Shown: piece by piece, positions 25,504 to 34,741 of the stretch
Layout: each line of letters starts with the position of its first letter
Position numbering within the stretch: position 1 is the first letter of the stretch
Assembly (NCBI GenBank): GCA_045598025.1
Contig: JAZLLH010000060.1
Location: forward strand, 14,084-78,083
Direction: 5' to 3'
Source of the DNA: UBA1195 sp045598025
GTDB lineage: Bacteria; Bacteroidota; Bacteroidia; Bacteroidales; WCHB1-69
DNA: 64,000 nt
The notes under the pieces: model-generated
Databases searched by the model: none
What the model was told of the DNA's origin: nothing
The model's input: only the letters and a program-made list of their open reading frames with translations
Made by a program: the position numbers and the translations under genes

Positions 25504-26427
25504 ATGGAAAACTACAATAACACCCCCTCGACAGAAAACAAAAATTACAGAAAGTCGAGTATTTTCTTCATGATTACCTCCATAGTGCTGGCCGTACTGC
25601 TCGTCTGCTCACTGCTCCGCACCCGGACTGCCACACAGGAAGCAAAGGAAGTCACCACCATGCAGTATACCCTGCAGAACGAATTGGACTCCATCATGAG
25701 AGAGTACGAACTGACAAAGGACCAATACGGTGAACTGAACACTCAGCTTTCCCAAAAGGACAGCGCCATTCTGGCCCAGGCCGAAGAGATTCAGAAACTG
25801 ATTGCCCAACAGGGTGACTACAACCGCGTAAAGAAAAAACTCGCCCTTCTGCAGAGCCAGGGCAAAGAGTACGTCCGTCTGCTGGATTCCCTTTACACAG
25901 CCAACGAAGTACTGACGGTGGAAAACAAAAAATTCCGCGAAGAAAACACCAAGCTGTCGGAAACCAACAAACAGCTGAACAACACTCAGGACTCCCTGAG
26001 CCGGAGAATCAAGACTGCTTCGCTGCTGAAAGCCTACAATGTATCACTCAAAGGCGTGAACATGAAATCCGGTGGCAAGGTAGAAGAAGTGACAAACCGT
26101 TGCCGCCGCGTCGAAAAATTCAAGGTCAGTTTTACCTTGGGTGAAAATGCCATCACCGATGCGGGGAGCGTCAACCTCTATTGTCGCCTGTCTATTCCAA
26201 GCGGAAAAGTGCTTTCCCTTGGCGATGGAGACGCCTACTCTTTCACCAATGAAGGGAAAACGCTGCAGTACACCATCAAATCCACCATCGAATATGCCAA
26301 CAAGGCACAGGATGTGAACATGTACTGGAATCTGAGGGAAGGAGATCAGGCTGTCCCGGGCTCCTATACCGCCCAAATCTTCACCGATGACGAATACATT
26401 GGAGAAGCTACCGTAACCTTGAAATAA
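25504..26427 (+). CDS. Single-pass membrane coiled-coil protein, function unknown
   Basis: With the ATG at 25504 the protein has 307 residues. A short polar N-terminus is followed by one membrane helix (residues ~21-40, FFMITSIVLAVLLVCSLL), a long coiled coil (~45-180, Glu/Lys/Gln-rich heptads) and a ~125-residue C-terminal beta domain (FKVSFTLGENAITDAGSVNLY ... GSYTAQIFTDDEYIGEATVTL). The topology is probably N-in with the coil in the periplasm. I do not recognise the C-terminal domain beyond a resemblance to many Bacteroidetes hypothetical proteins. It leads an operon continuing with trxA. Confidence 0.75.
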   Translation: MENYNNTPSTENKNYRKSSIFFMITSIVLAVLLVCSLLRTRTATQEAKEVTTMQYTLQNELDSIMREYELTKDQYGELNTQLSQKDSAILAQAEEIQKLIAQQGDYNRVKKKLALLQSQGKEYVRLLDSLYTANEVLTVENKKFREENTKLSETNKQLNNTQDSLSRRIKTASLLKAYNVSLKGVNMKSGGKVEEVTNRCRRVEKFKVSFTLGENAITDAGSVNLYCRLSIPSGKVLSLGDGDAYSFTNEGKTLQYTIKSTIEYANKAQDVNMYWNLREGDQAVPGSYTAQIFTDDEYIGEATVTLK

Positions 26428-26460
26428 CCATATTATTAACAACATAAAAAACGAAATATC

Positions 26461-26778
26461 ATGGCATTAGCAATTACCGATCAGAATTGGGAAGAACTTG
26501 TCAACAGCAACGAATACGTCATCATGGACTTTTGGGCTGAGTGGTGCGGGCCCTGCCGTGCCATCGCTCCTTTCGTAGAGGAAGCAGCCGAAACATATGC
26601 CGGCAAAGTGTGCATAGGAAAGGTCAACATAGATGAAAATCCCGGAGTAACGATGAAATTCAGCATCAAAAACATTCCGACCCTGATTTTCATCAAAAAG
26701 GGAGAAATCGTGGACAAACATGTTGGCGCTCTCCGCAAACCCGACCTCATCAGTAAGATAGACGCCTTTATCCAGTAA
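26461..26778 (+). CDS. trxA: Thioredoxin
   Basis: The 105-residue cytoplasmic thioredoxin has the active site WCGPC (residues 28-32), the structural MDFWAEW lead, cis-proline segment IKNIPTLIF and no signal peptide. It reduces protein disulfides, with thioredoxin reductase as partner. It lies 33 bases after the coiled-coil gene and 2 bases before a small membrane protein. Confidence 0.97.
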   Translation: MALAITDQNWEELVNSNEYVIMDFWAEWCGPCRAIAPFVEEAAETYAGKVCIGKVNIDENPGVTMKFSIKNIPTLIFIKKGEIVDKHVGALRKPDLISKIDAFIQ

Positions 26779-26780
26779 TT

Positions 26781-27014
26781 TTGAATACTGACACCCTTAC
26801 AAGCGCTGCAGAACACATCAGTTTTGCAGAGCAGAACAACCTCAGCAATGTCGACGTTTTCCTCAAAGGAATCGTCGGCGTTGTGGTGTTTATGCTGCTG
26901 CTGATTGTGTGCATGAAGCTTTCTTCCTGGATAGCCAGAAAAATCGACAGCGGGCATCCGCCTATGAAAAACAAGGGAAAAAACCACACGGACGACTCCC
27001 CTCAAAACTGCTGA
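26781..27014 (+). CDS. Small single-pass membrane protein, TTG start
   Basis: This 77-residue product would start at a TTG two bases after the trxA stop; no ATG comes before the membrane helix. It has one hydrophobic helix (residues ~30-47, IVGVVVFMLLLIVCMKL) followed by a basic amphipathic tail. The shape resembles small OadG-like membrane subunits, but no motif proves that. The tight spacing on both sides (2 bases each) supports it being real. Function unknown. Confidence 0.6.
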   Translation: MNTDTLTSAAEHISFAEQNNLSNVDVFLKGIVGVVVFMLLLIVCMKLSSWIARKIDSGHPPMKNKGKNHTDDSPQNC

Positions 27015-27016
27015 AC

Positions 27017-28183
27017 ATGAAACACACATACCGACTGATATCCTTAGTGCTGCTTTTTGCATGCGCTTCCTGCCGACACACGGCCCAATTGCTCCCGGAA
27101 AAAGATTATGTCGACTTCGTTCGACACATCATGGAAGCGGCTTATCTGGACCATCCCAGCCCGGATGTTTTCGACCAGGCCTTTGACAAAAAGGCATTTA
27201 CCGGACGCATTCTGGCCATCGGTGATATTCCCTCGTCCAAGGAAAAGGAACTGAGGGCTTTTTTGGACGAATACTTTTCACCGGGAAAACTGATGCTGCA
27301 GCGGGTGGAAAACGGAGCAGATTACATGCTCACACGCATTTACATGCGCAATGATACTGCCCATGCCATCTTCCGCATCTACGACGGCAGCGTGTACTTG
27401 GAAGACTGGACTCTGGCAACCGATGCCAAGGGAAACATATCCGTGGAAGACATTTACGTCCCCATATCCGGCATCCACTGGAGCGACGAATGGAACATGA
27501 ATGCCTGCGTACATTTCGATATTTCCAGCGATCATTTCTTTATCAACGAGAAACTGATAGGCATCAACCAACTGCTGAAAGAAGGACAGTTCGAAAAGGC
27601 AGACAGCCTGTTTTCCTGGATAGAACAGGCCACACAGACCAACCTTTACGCTCAGACGCTCCGATTGAATATGGTCAGCCAGAGTCAGGACTTCGACTCT
27701 CTGCTGCGATATTGTGACCACTTTCTGAAACTTTTTCCCGGACGTAAGGAAATCACTACCTTCTACTGCCTGCAAAATGCCATCTCTCACGGTATGATGC
27801 CGAAAGTCACGGAACTCTGCGAACAGATGAGCACATTGACAGGGAGCGACCCCATCTTTTTCCTATACAAAGCATGGGGATACAAGGCGGCCGGCCAGCT
27901 GACAGACTCCAAACGCATGATAGACAGCCTTATATATTATATCCCTATCGTTTACGATTTTTACAATTACGAACTGGATATATTGTACGAGCTTCACGAT
28001 GCGGAAGGTTTCGCCGCCCAACTGGAAAGGAGCGACAGTCTGTTTTCCGCCTCCGATGAAGACATCCCCTATTATGAGTCCACCTATCCGGAAATGAGCC
28101 GGACAGCTCCTTTTCTGGCGTGGAAAGAAAAACACCTGAAAAAACTAGCAAACGAAATCAATGGCGAAAATCCTTTGTATTGA
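27017..28183 (+). CDS. Putative lipoprotein with helical-repeat-like C-terminus
   Basis: From the ATG at 27017 the product has 388 residues and a lipobox (LLFACASC-RH). The middle (to ~190) is mixed alpha/beta; the second half looks like degenerate tetratricopeptide-type helical repeats (GQFEKADSLFSWIEQ, DFDSLLRYCDHFLKLFPG). It is likely anchored in a membrane facing the periplasm or surface. Its end overlaps tsaB by 23 bases, so expression is coupled. Function unknown. Confidence 0.75.
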   Translation: MKHTYRLISLVLLFACASCRHTAQLLPEKDYVDFVRHIMEAAYLDHPSPDVFDQAFDKKAFTGRILAIGDIPSSKEKELRAFLDEYFSPGKLMLQRVENGADYMLTRIYMRNDTAHAIFRIYDGSVYLEDWTLATDAKGNISVEDIYVPISGIHWSDEWNMNACVHFDISSDHFFINEKLIGINQLLKEGQFEKADSLFSWIEQATQTNLYAQTLRLNMVSQSQDFDSLLRYCDHFLKLFPGRKEITTFYCLQNAISHGMMPKVTELCEQMSTLTGSDPIFFLYKAWGYKAAGQLTDSKRMIDSLIYYIPIVYDFYNYELDILYELHDAEGFAAQLERSDSLFSASDEDIPYYESTYPEMSRTAPFLAWKEKHLKKLANEINGENPLY

Positions 28184-28847
28184 AACGGCTACCGAAGTCT
28201 GTTCCGTTGCACTGGCAAATGACGGGGAACTGCTGTCCTGCTGTGAGAACGCGGACGGACATTCCCATGCCGAAAAAATCATGGAACTGATCGACAACTG
28301 CCTGAAACAGGGCAAGACCGAAGCCGGCCAACTGCAGGCTATTTGCATCAGCAGCGGTCCAGGCTCCTATACCGGACTGCGCATAGGGACCTCTGCCGCC
28401 AAGGGTATGTGCTATGCACTCTCCATTCCTCTGCTGGCTGTTTCCAGTCTGGAGGGTATTGCCAGAGGCGCAGCGGAAGCCCATCCCGAAATCACTACCT
28501 TTTGCCCTATGATTGACGCCAGACGCATGGAAGTATACTGCGCCCTGTACAATCCGAAAGGCGAATGCCTGCAAAAAGCACATAATCTGATTGTGGACAA
28601 GGACAGTTTCAAAGAAACGCTGGCCACCGGTACGGTCGCCTTTTGCGGCAACGGAGCACCCAAATGCAAGGAATTGTTTGCGGGAAACGAAGCCTGCCTG
28701 TTTACAGACACCCTTTCCTCAGCCGCATACCTCGTTCCGGCAGCCTTCCGTCAATGGGAACGCAAGGCATGGGAAGATGTCGCCTATTTCGAACCTTTTT
28801 ACCTGAAAGAATTCATCGCCGGTAAACCCCATGTCAAAGGATTGTAG
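28161..28847 (+). CDS. tsaB: tRNA threonylcarbamoyladenosine biosynthesis protein TsaB
   Basis: The 228-residue ASKHA-fold protein partners TsaD and TsaE to install t6A37 on ANN-decoding tRNAs. Typical motifs are ILCIETATEVCSVAL at the start, the HSHAEKIM stretch and SSGPGSYTGLRIG. TsaB lacks the metal-binding histidines of TsaD. It overlaps the preceding lipoprotein gene and is followed 1 base later by a Usp-like gene. Confidence 0.95.
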   Translation: MAKILCIETATEVCSVALANDGELLSCCENADGHSHAEKIMELIDNCLKQGKTEAGQLQAICISSGPGSYTGLRIGTSAAKGMCYALSIPLLAVSSLEGIARGAAEAHPEITTFCPMIDARRMEVYCALYNPKGECLQKAHNLIVDKDSFKETLATGTVAFCGNGAPKCKELFAGNEACLFTDTLSSAAYLVPAAFRQWERKAWEDVAYFEPFYLKEFIAGKPHVKGL

Positions 28848-28848
28848 C

Positions 28849-29811
28849 ATGAGTGAGGAAACAACTGCCGGAAAAAATGCGGAACCCTGCCCCTACGAGG
28901 CCAATGCCAGGGAAGCCCGCCGCATACATGCACAGGAAGCCGGTCTTCCTTTTGATGAAGAGGATGAGCGCGATCCGGTGGAAACGGAACTGAGGGAAAA
29001 GAAGAAAGACCTTGTCATCATTGCCCTGACCGACTACACAGCCTACGGAGACGCGGCCGTAAGTCATGCAGTCGCACTCTGCCTGATATTCCGGGCGGAA
29101 CTCTGCATACTTCCTCTGCATCCTGGCCCCCATAGTTTCAGCGAAGTGCAGTTACATAGCCTGGAAGTAGCTGAAGAACACCACATACCCATCACTCAGC
29201 ATCCATACGAAAACCGCCTGTTGAAAAACATTCACTCCTTTGCGGAAGAAATCAATGCCATGATGATGGTCATCGGAATTTCCCAAAAAAGAAAGGACAG
29301 TTACTTCAACCGTAAAAAGGCCCTTCGCTGGATACTCCCATCCAGAATCCCTGTCATGGCGGTAGGAAACCGCCTGCCCGAAGCAGACGCCTACCAAAGG
29401 GTACTGCTGCCCATAGACTCCTCTGTCTATTGCAAGGAAAAAGCCTTGTGGGCCGGCTATTTCAACCGTTTCTACAAGGCAGATATTCACCTGCTGTACA
29501 AAGAATACAAGGATCCTTACCTGTTTCAGAAAGTAGAAGCCAACCTCTTTTTTACCAAAAAAATATACGGCAATCTGGACATTCCCTTCCAAAAGCACAG
29601 TATAGAAGATAACTGGAAAGAAGTGGACCTCTGTGCTCAAGAACTCGCCAGCGAAATCCGGGCCGGGCTCATCGTCAGCATGACTACCCGATATCCTACC
29701 GCAGGCGATGTGCTGTTCGGAAGAAAAGAGAAAAAAATGCTCCGCAGGGTATCGGAAATTCCCTTGCTGCTGATTAACCAGCGAGAGGATCTATACGTCC
29801 TGTGTACTTAA
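28849..29811 (+). CDS. Universal-stress-protein-like protein with an N-terminal extension
   Basis: With the ATG at 28849 (an alternative at 28831 overlaps tsaB) the protein has 320 residues. After ~60 charged residues, two Usp-like alpha/beta units follow (LVIIALTDYTAYGDAAVSHAVALC and RVLLPIDSSVYCKEKALWAGYF). The ATP-binding G-2x-G-9x-G motif is not clear, so it may not bind nucleotide. It is last in the operon beginning at 25504. Assignment to the Usp fold is from pattern only. Confidence 0.7.
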   Translation: MSEETTAGKNAEPCPYEANAREARRIHAQEAGLPFDEEDERDPVETELREKKKDLVIIALTDYTAYGDAAVSHAVALCLIFRAELCILPLHPGPHSFSEVQLHSLEVAEEHHIPITQHPYENRLLKNIHSFAEEINAMMMVIGISQKRKDSYFNRKKALRWILPSRIPVMAVGNRLPEADAYQRVLLPIDSSVYCKEKALWAGYFNRFYKADIHLLYKEYKDPYLFQKVEANLFFTKKIYGNLDIPFQKHSIEDNWKEVDLCAQELASEIRAGLIVSMTTRYPTAGDVLFGRKEKKMLRRVSEIPLLLINQREDLYVLCT

Positions 29812-29824
29812 AAAAGCAATATGC

Positions 29825-31573
29825 CTATTTGGCCGCGATTTTGGCCCAACTGTCCTTGAGCGTAACGGTACGGTTGAAAACCAATTGTTCCGGCCGGCTG
29901 TCCTTGTCGACACAGAAATAACCGATGCGTTGAAACTGGAAATGGTCCAAAGGATGGACATCAGACAGAAATTCTTCCACATAGCATTCCGGACGGACTT
30001 CCAACGAATGTGGGTTCAGCATCTGCCGCATGGCCTCAATCGGACTGCACTGCTGCTCCTCCTGCAAACGGGCCAGGACATCGCGGGGATTTTCCTCCTT
30101 CCACAGCCGGTCATACAACCGGACTTCAGCCTTCAGGCAATGATTTCGGCTCAACCAGTGAATGGTTCCTTTGACCTTACGGTCGGCACCTGGAAGCCCG
30201 CTGCGGGTTTCGGGATCGTACTCGGCAAAAACTTCCACTACCTTCCCTGACGCATCCTTGCGGCAACCCGTACATTTCACTATATAGGCTCCTTTCAGAC
30301 GCACCTCCTTTCCCGGAGTCATACGGTAATAATTTTTGGGAGCTTCTTCCATGAAATCCTCTTCTTCTATCCATAATTCACGGCTGAAACGGATGCTGTG
30401 TGTTCCGGCGGACGCATCTTCCGGATTATTCACCACATCCATGCTCTCCACCTGTCCTTCCGGATAATTGGTCAGAGTGAGTTTGAGCGGATGGATTACG
30501 GCCGACACCCGGGTCGCTGTTGCATTCAAATCCTCTCTGATGGAACTTTCCAACAGGGCAAAATCATTCAAAGCATCGTATGTGGTATAGCCGATTTTGT
30601 CCACGAATTTGTGAATGGAAGCCGGCGTATACCCTCTCCGGCGGAATCCGCACAGCGTCGGCATTCGGGGATCGTCCCAACCACTGACAACGCCTTCGTT
30701 CACCAGCACCAAAAGATTGCGCTTGCTCAAAAGAGTATAATTCAGATTCAATTTGTTGAATTCGGTCTGACGCGGACGGTGATCGTTCAAGTCCTTTCCC
30801 TGCTTCAACTCATCGATAAAATAGTCGTACAAGGGACGGTGCACCACGAATTCCAAAGTACAGAGGGAATGGGTCACTCCTTCAAAATAGTCGCTCTGAC
30901 CATGGGCAAAATCGTACATAGGATACGCATTCCACGTTGTTCCGGTCCGATGGTGCGGTGTTTTTACCACCCTATAGATAATGGGATCCCGAAAGTGCAT
31001 ATTCGGGCTGCTCATGTCAATTTTGGCCCGAAGCACCATACAACCTTCCTCGATTTCCCCTCTGTTCATCTGTTCAAACAGACGGAGGGATTCCTCAACC
31101 GGACGGTTCCGGAAAGGACTTTCCGTACCGGGCTTGGTAGGTGTTCCTTTTTGTGCAGCAATCACTTCCGAAGGCTGTTCGTCTACATAAGCCTTGCCTT
31201 CCTTGATCAAACGGACGGCAAAATCCCATAATTGCTGGAAATAATCGGAAGCATAATACTCATGGCCCCACTGAAAACCCAACCAACGGATGTCCTCCTT
31301 GATGGCATCCACGTACTCCATATTTTCCTTGGTGGGATTGGTATCATCGAAACGCAGATTGCACACTCCATGATGACGGGCGGCCAGACCGAAATCCAGA
31401 CAGATGGCCTTGGCATGACCGATATGCAGGTATCCGTTGGGCTCCGGCGGGAAACGGGTCTGCACGCGTCCGTCGTTGCGGCCTTCGGAAAGATCCTTTT
31501 CCACCATTGCCTCTATAAAATTCCGGGAAGTTTTTTCTTCTTTCTCCAGTTCTTCTGCACGTATTGTTTCCAT
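29825..31573 (-). CDS. glnS: Glutaminyl-tRNA synthetase
   Basis: The 582-residue class I synthetase charges tRNA-Gln. It has the HIGH motif at residues 50-53 (PPEPNGYLHIGHAKA), the KMSKS equivalent LLSKRN, the DDTNPTKE segment and the C-terminal anticodon-binding beta barrels (SIRFSRELWIEEEDFMEE). Length matches bacterial GlnRS. It is last in the minus-strand operon beginning with exbB, 25 bases after nadD. Confidence 0.97.
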   Translation of the reverse strand: METIRAEELEKEEKTSRNFIEAMVEKDLSEGRNDGRVQTRFPPEPNGYLHIGHAKAICLDFGLAARHHGVCNLRFDDTNPTKENMEYVDAIKEDIRWLGFQWGHEYYASDYFQQLWDFAVRLIKEGKAYVDEQPSEVIAAQKGTPTKPGTESPFRNRPVEESLRLFEQMNRGEIEEGCMVLRAKIDMSSPNMHFRDPIIYRVVKTPHHRTGTTWNAYPMYDFAHGQSDYFEGVTHSLCTLEFVVHRPLYDYFIDELKQGKDLNDHRPRQTEFNKLNLNYTLLSKRNLLVLVNEGVVSGWDDPRMPTLCGFRRRGYTPASIHKFVDKIGYTTYDALNDFALLESSIREDLNATATRVSAVIHPLKLTLTNYPEGQVESMDVVNNPEDASAGTHSIRFSRELWIEEEDFMEEAPKNYYRMTPGKEVRLKGAYIVKCTGCRKDASGKVVEVFAEYDPETRSGLPGADRKVKGTIHWLSRNHCLKAEVRLYDRLWKEENPRDVLARLQEEQQCSPIEAMRQMLNPHSLEVRPECYVEEFLSDVHPLDHFQFQRIGYFCVDKDSRPEQLVFNRTVTLKDSWAKIAAK

Positions 31574-31598
31574 AATTGATGCTTATTTTGTAGCCATA

Positions 31599-32192
31599 TT
31601 AACGATAAATCGCATGATTTTGTATGTATTCGTATACCGCAGAGGGTACTTTATCTCCTATGTCCTTCCCCTCACGTATCAGATTCCGGATTTCCGTAGA
31701 GGATAAAGGACAGAGCGGGGCATCCATCCACATCACTTCCGCACGGGGATTCGTTTTCAGTGCTTCCACACCGGAGGCATCAAATCCGAAGCCTTCCCGA
31801 GGATACACATAAATGGGATGGTACTGCAGTATCTCGTTGTAATTGCGCCAATGATGCAGGTGAGCCAGACTGTCCATGCCCATGACCACGGCATAACGGA
31901 CAGCGGGATGTCGCTCCCGCATCACTCTTAAAGTCAAATAAGTATAGGACGGACGGGGCAACTCGTACTCCAACAGCGACAATTGCAGATAATCCACGGT
32001 TTCGGTCCAGGCAGATACCATGTCTTTGCGGATCTGTTCTTCCAAAAGCAAATCATTGGATTTGAGCGGATTCTGAGGAGAAAGAACCAGATGTATCTGC
32101 TGAAAATCATAATGCTCGTGCAAAAAGGCCACAATGGAGGCATGCCCGTTATGGGGCGGATTGAAAGATCCGAAATACAGAGCTTCTTCCAC
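31599..32192 (-). CDS. nadD: Nicotinate-nucleotide adenylyltransferase
   Basis: The 197-residue enzyme makes deamido-NAD from nicotinate mononucleotide and ATP. The nucleotidyltransferase motif GSFNPPHNGH is at residues 8-17 and the second motif SSTEIRNLIREG near the C-terminus. It lies 2 bases after folC, so two cofactor-synthesis genes are adjacent. Confidence 0.96.
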   Translation of the reverse strand: MEEALYFGSFNPPHNGHASIVAFLHEHYDFQQIHLVLSPQNPLKSNDLLLEEQIRKDMVSAWTETVDYLQLSLLEYELPRPSYTYLTLRVMRERHPAVRYAVVMGMDSLAHLHHWRNYNEILQYHPIYVYPREGFGFDASGVEALKTNPRAEVMWMDAPLCPLSSTEIRNLIREGKDIGDKVPSAVYEYIQNHAIYR

Positions 32193-32194
32193 AC

Positions 32195-33487
32195 CTATAC
32201 GATTTCAGCCACCACAAAGGTGCTTCCGCCGACGTACACCACATCCTTGGAACTCGCATCCGCCATGGCGGAACGATAACCGTTTCTGACCGAAGGATAC
32301 ACATTTCCTTTCAGGCCAAAAGCGGCTGCTCTTTTTCTCAATTCACTGGCTTTCATAGCTCTGGGTATACGAGCATTGACAAAATAGTACACGGCATCCT
32401 TGGGGAAAAGCGGCAGTATACCGTCTATGTCCTTGTCGGAAACCATTCCGAGCACAATGCGCAACTGCTTGCAGGGCAACTGCGCCAACTGCTCCAACAC
32501 CATGCGGATACCGGCTTCGTTATGCCCTGTGTCAGCAATGGCCAAAGGACGCGTATTCAATTGCTGCCAACGGCCTTTCAAACCGGTACGCTCCAGTTTC
32601 TGCAAACCGTGCTTGAAAGTGTAAACCGGCATGTCCCCTTTCGGGTACAAGGTATCATAGGCGGCCATGATGGTGAGCATATTCTTTTTCTGATAATCAC
32701 CGACGAGATACGTAATCAGGTGTACCATATAGGGATTACCTCCCTTCAGTATATCGAAAATCATGCAGGGACGGCTCTGTATGGTGGTTTTACGCACATT
32801 GTCCATACTGTACAACTGATCGGCAAACACAATGGGAGCATGCTTTTCCCTGGCAACGGCTTCAAAAACCGGAGCAGTTTCCGGATGGGTTTCGCCTATG
32901 ATTACAGGCACCCCTTCTTTGATGATTCCGGCCTTTTCCCTGGCAATTTCAGGCAAACTGTGTCCGAGGAACTGCGTATGGTCAAGACTGATATTGGTGA
33001 TGACGGAAAGCAGAGGCTGCAGCACGTTTGTAGAATCCAGACGCCCTCCCATACCGACTTCCACTACGGCTATGTCCACTTTTTTTTCGGCAAAATAACT
33101 GAACGCCATGGCCACCGTCATTTCGAAAAAGGAAGGTTTGAGTCGGTCAAATAAATCTTTGTATTTTTCTACAAAATTTTGTACAAAATACATACTCACC
33201 TCTTTACCATTTATTCGGATGCGTTCCCGAAAACTGCGGAGATGCGGAGATGTGTACAGCCCCACGCGGAAACCGGCTTCCTGCAAGATGGAAGCCATGG
33301 CGTGGGAAACGCTTCCCTTTCCGTTGGTTCCAGCCACATGAATGGCTTTAAAATACTGTTGGGGATTTCCCATGGCATCCAAAAGAGCAATGGTATTGGA
33401 CAAATCGGGTTTGTAGGCCGCTGCCCCCACCCTCTGGTACATGGGAAGACTTCCAAACAGGAAATCGATACATTCCTTGTATTTCAT
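32195..33487 (-). CDS. folC: Folylpolyglutamate synthase / dihydrofolate synthase
   Basis: The 430-residue Mur-ligase-fold enzyme adds glutamate to (di)hydrofolate. The P-loop VAGTNGKGSVSH is at ~51-62, followed by the omega-loop region SPHLRSFRERIRING, and VEVGMGGRLDSTN and DTGHNEAG further on. A single FolC serves both steps in most bacteria. It follows the tonB gene by ~20 bases. Confidence 0.96.
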   Translation of the reverse strand: MKYKECIDFLFGSLPMYQRVGAAAYKPDLSNTIALLDAMGNPQQYFKAIHVAGTNGKGSVSHAMASILQEAGFRVGLYTSPHLRSFRERIRINGKEVSMYFVQNFVEKYKDLFDRLKPSFFEMTVAMAFSYFAEKKVDIAVVEVGMGGRLDSTNVLQPLLSVITNISLDHTQFLGHSLPEIAREKAGIIKEGVPVIIGETHPETAPVFEAVAREKHAPIVFADQLYSMDNVRKTTIQSRPCMIFDILKGGNPYMVHLITYLVGDYQKKNMLTIMAAYDTLYPKGDMPVYTFKHGLQKLERTGLKGRWQQLNTRPLAIADTGHNEAGIRMVLEQLAQLPCKQLRIVLGMVSDKDIDGILPLFPKDAVYYFVNARIPRAMKASELRKRAAAFGLKGNVYPSVRNGYRSAMADASSKDVVYVGGSTFVVAEIV

Positions 33488-33507
33488 ACAGCTTTTACTT
33501 CTAAATT

Positions 33508-34287
33508 TTAAATCTTTTTAAAACGGTAGCTAATCGTACCTTTTTCTTCTGTCAGTGCGTCATTCTTGGCTTTGAATTTCGATTGTTTGGCGGCCTGTTC
33601 GCATTTTTTCCACAAAGCCACATCAGAGATAGTCGTACCTTTGACGCCGGCCTTGGCATACACTACATTGCCGTCCTTGTCGGCCCGGAATTCCACCACA
33701 ATTATGCCATTCATATTGTCGGGAGCCTCGGGATAGGCCTTGTGCACCACCGGGCGGCCGTCCAGCCAGAAATCTCCTGCTCCGCTGCCCGTGCCGGCTC
33801 CACTGCCGCCACCACTTCCGCTGCCGCTGCCCGGACCCATACCACTGCCCGTACCCGTACCCGTACCATTGCCTGTACTTCCGCCCGGTTTCTTTTTGAA
33901 AAGGGCGGCCTGGTTCACGACCGGTTCTGCCGGTGCTTCCTGCACCTTGGTGGCCGTAGGCGTGGCCTTGGCTTGTGCAGGAACCACTTTGGCCGTTGTT
34001 TCTACCTTTTGGGTAGATACCTTGGCCGACTCTGCCGGCTTTGCTGCCGGCTGCGGCTCCGTTGGACGGGGATTCGGCGTAACGGAGGATGCAGAGCCTC
34101 CACCGCCACCACCGCTCATATCCAATTCAATGCCATACTCCGGAGGAGGAGGCAACTGAAACTTCAAACCGGCTGTCAAAAAGAAAACGAACAACAATAC
34201 ATACAGCACGGCAACGACTGTGACGGCCAGGTATTGGTTCCGTTTTGGAGCAGGTTCTTCGTTGTATTCTTTATAATAGGATGACAT
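33508..34287 (-). CDS. tonB: TonB-family energy transducer with a Gly-rich linker
   Basis: With the ATG at 34287 (MSSYYKEYNEE) the protein has 259 residues: one N-terminal membrane helix (~19-42), a Pro/Ala/Lys stretch, a striking Gly/Ser/Thr-only linker of ~40 residues (around 33770-33890) in place of the usual Pro-Lys spacer, and a C-terminal TonB-like domain (IIVVEFRADKDGNVVYAKAG). It transmits the proton motive force from ExbB-ExbD to outer membrane receptors, such as the one at 22312. The longer open frame to 34380 overlaps exbD and is unlikely. TolA-like function is an alternative, as the Gly linker is atypical. Confidence 0.85.
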   Translation of the reverse strand: MSSYYKEYNEEPAPKRNQYLAVTVVAVLYVLLFVFFLTAGLKFQLPPPPEYGIELDMSGGGGGGSASSVTPNPRPTEPQPAAKPAESAKVSTQKVETTAKVVPAQAKATPTATKVQEAPAEPVVNQAALFKKKPGGSTGNGTGTGTGSGMGPGSGSGSGGGSGAGTGSGAGDFWLDGRPVVHKAYPEAPDNMNGIIVVEFRADKDGNVVYAKAGVKGTTISDVALWKKCEQAAKQSKFKAKNDALTEEKGTISYRFKKI

Positions 34288-34297
34288 GGCATTCGGA

Positions 34298-34729
34298 TTA
34301 TTGCTTGGCGGTCGTTGCCAGAATGGCTTTGCACTTTTTACCGTATACATCGTTGGCCTTGTTGACCGCATCGATGACATAGACGATGTTTTGGACGGGA
34401 ACGCTTTTGTCTGCGCGAATCACCACGGTAGCATCTTCATCCAGCGTGGCCAGATGTTCTACCACAGCCGATTCCAACAGACTTTCCTCCACAGCCATCA
34501 GGTCCTTGTCTTCCTTGATGGCGTATTCCAGATTCTCGTCGATATACACTTCGAAATTCTGTTTGGCCATCGTTTTGCTATTGCTTTGCGGCAACAGCAG
34601 TTTGATGGCATTCGGACTGACGAAGGTGGATGTGATCATAAAGAAAATCAGCAACAGAAATACCAAGTCAGCCTGCGTGGAAAGATTGAATTCCACCCTT
34701 GATTGGGGTCTTGCTTTGATAATGGACAT
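34298..34729 (-). CDS. exbD: Biopolymer transport protein ExbD/TolR
   Basis: The 143-residue protein has one membrane helix (~20-40) with the essential Asp near its start (STQADLVFLLLIFFM) and a periplasmic domain (ATVVIRADKSVPVQNIVYVIDAV). With ExbB it forms the proton channel that powers TonB. It sits 12 bases after exbB and 10 before tonB. Confidence 0.93.
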   Translation of the reverse strand: MSIIKARPQSRVEFNLSTQADLVFLLLIFFMITSTFVSPNAIKLLLPQSNSKTMAKQNFEVYIDENLEYAIKEDKDLMAVEESLLESAVVEHLATLDEDATVVIRADKSVPVQNIVYVIDAVNKANDVYGKKCKAILATTAKQ

Positions 34730-34741
34730 GGCCTCGTTGTT

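Noticed and set aside
33740..33900. Repeated CCGTACC-type units as a possible CRISPR or minisatellite
   Set aside because: No spacers; they code for the Gly-Thr-Gly linker of the TonB-like protein.
33583..34284. Long plus-strand open frames opposite the TonB-like gene (Arg/Thr- or Pro-rich)
   Set aside because: They are shadows of the Gly-rich linker codons; composition is biased and no homology or promoter is seen.
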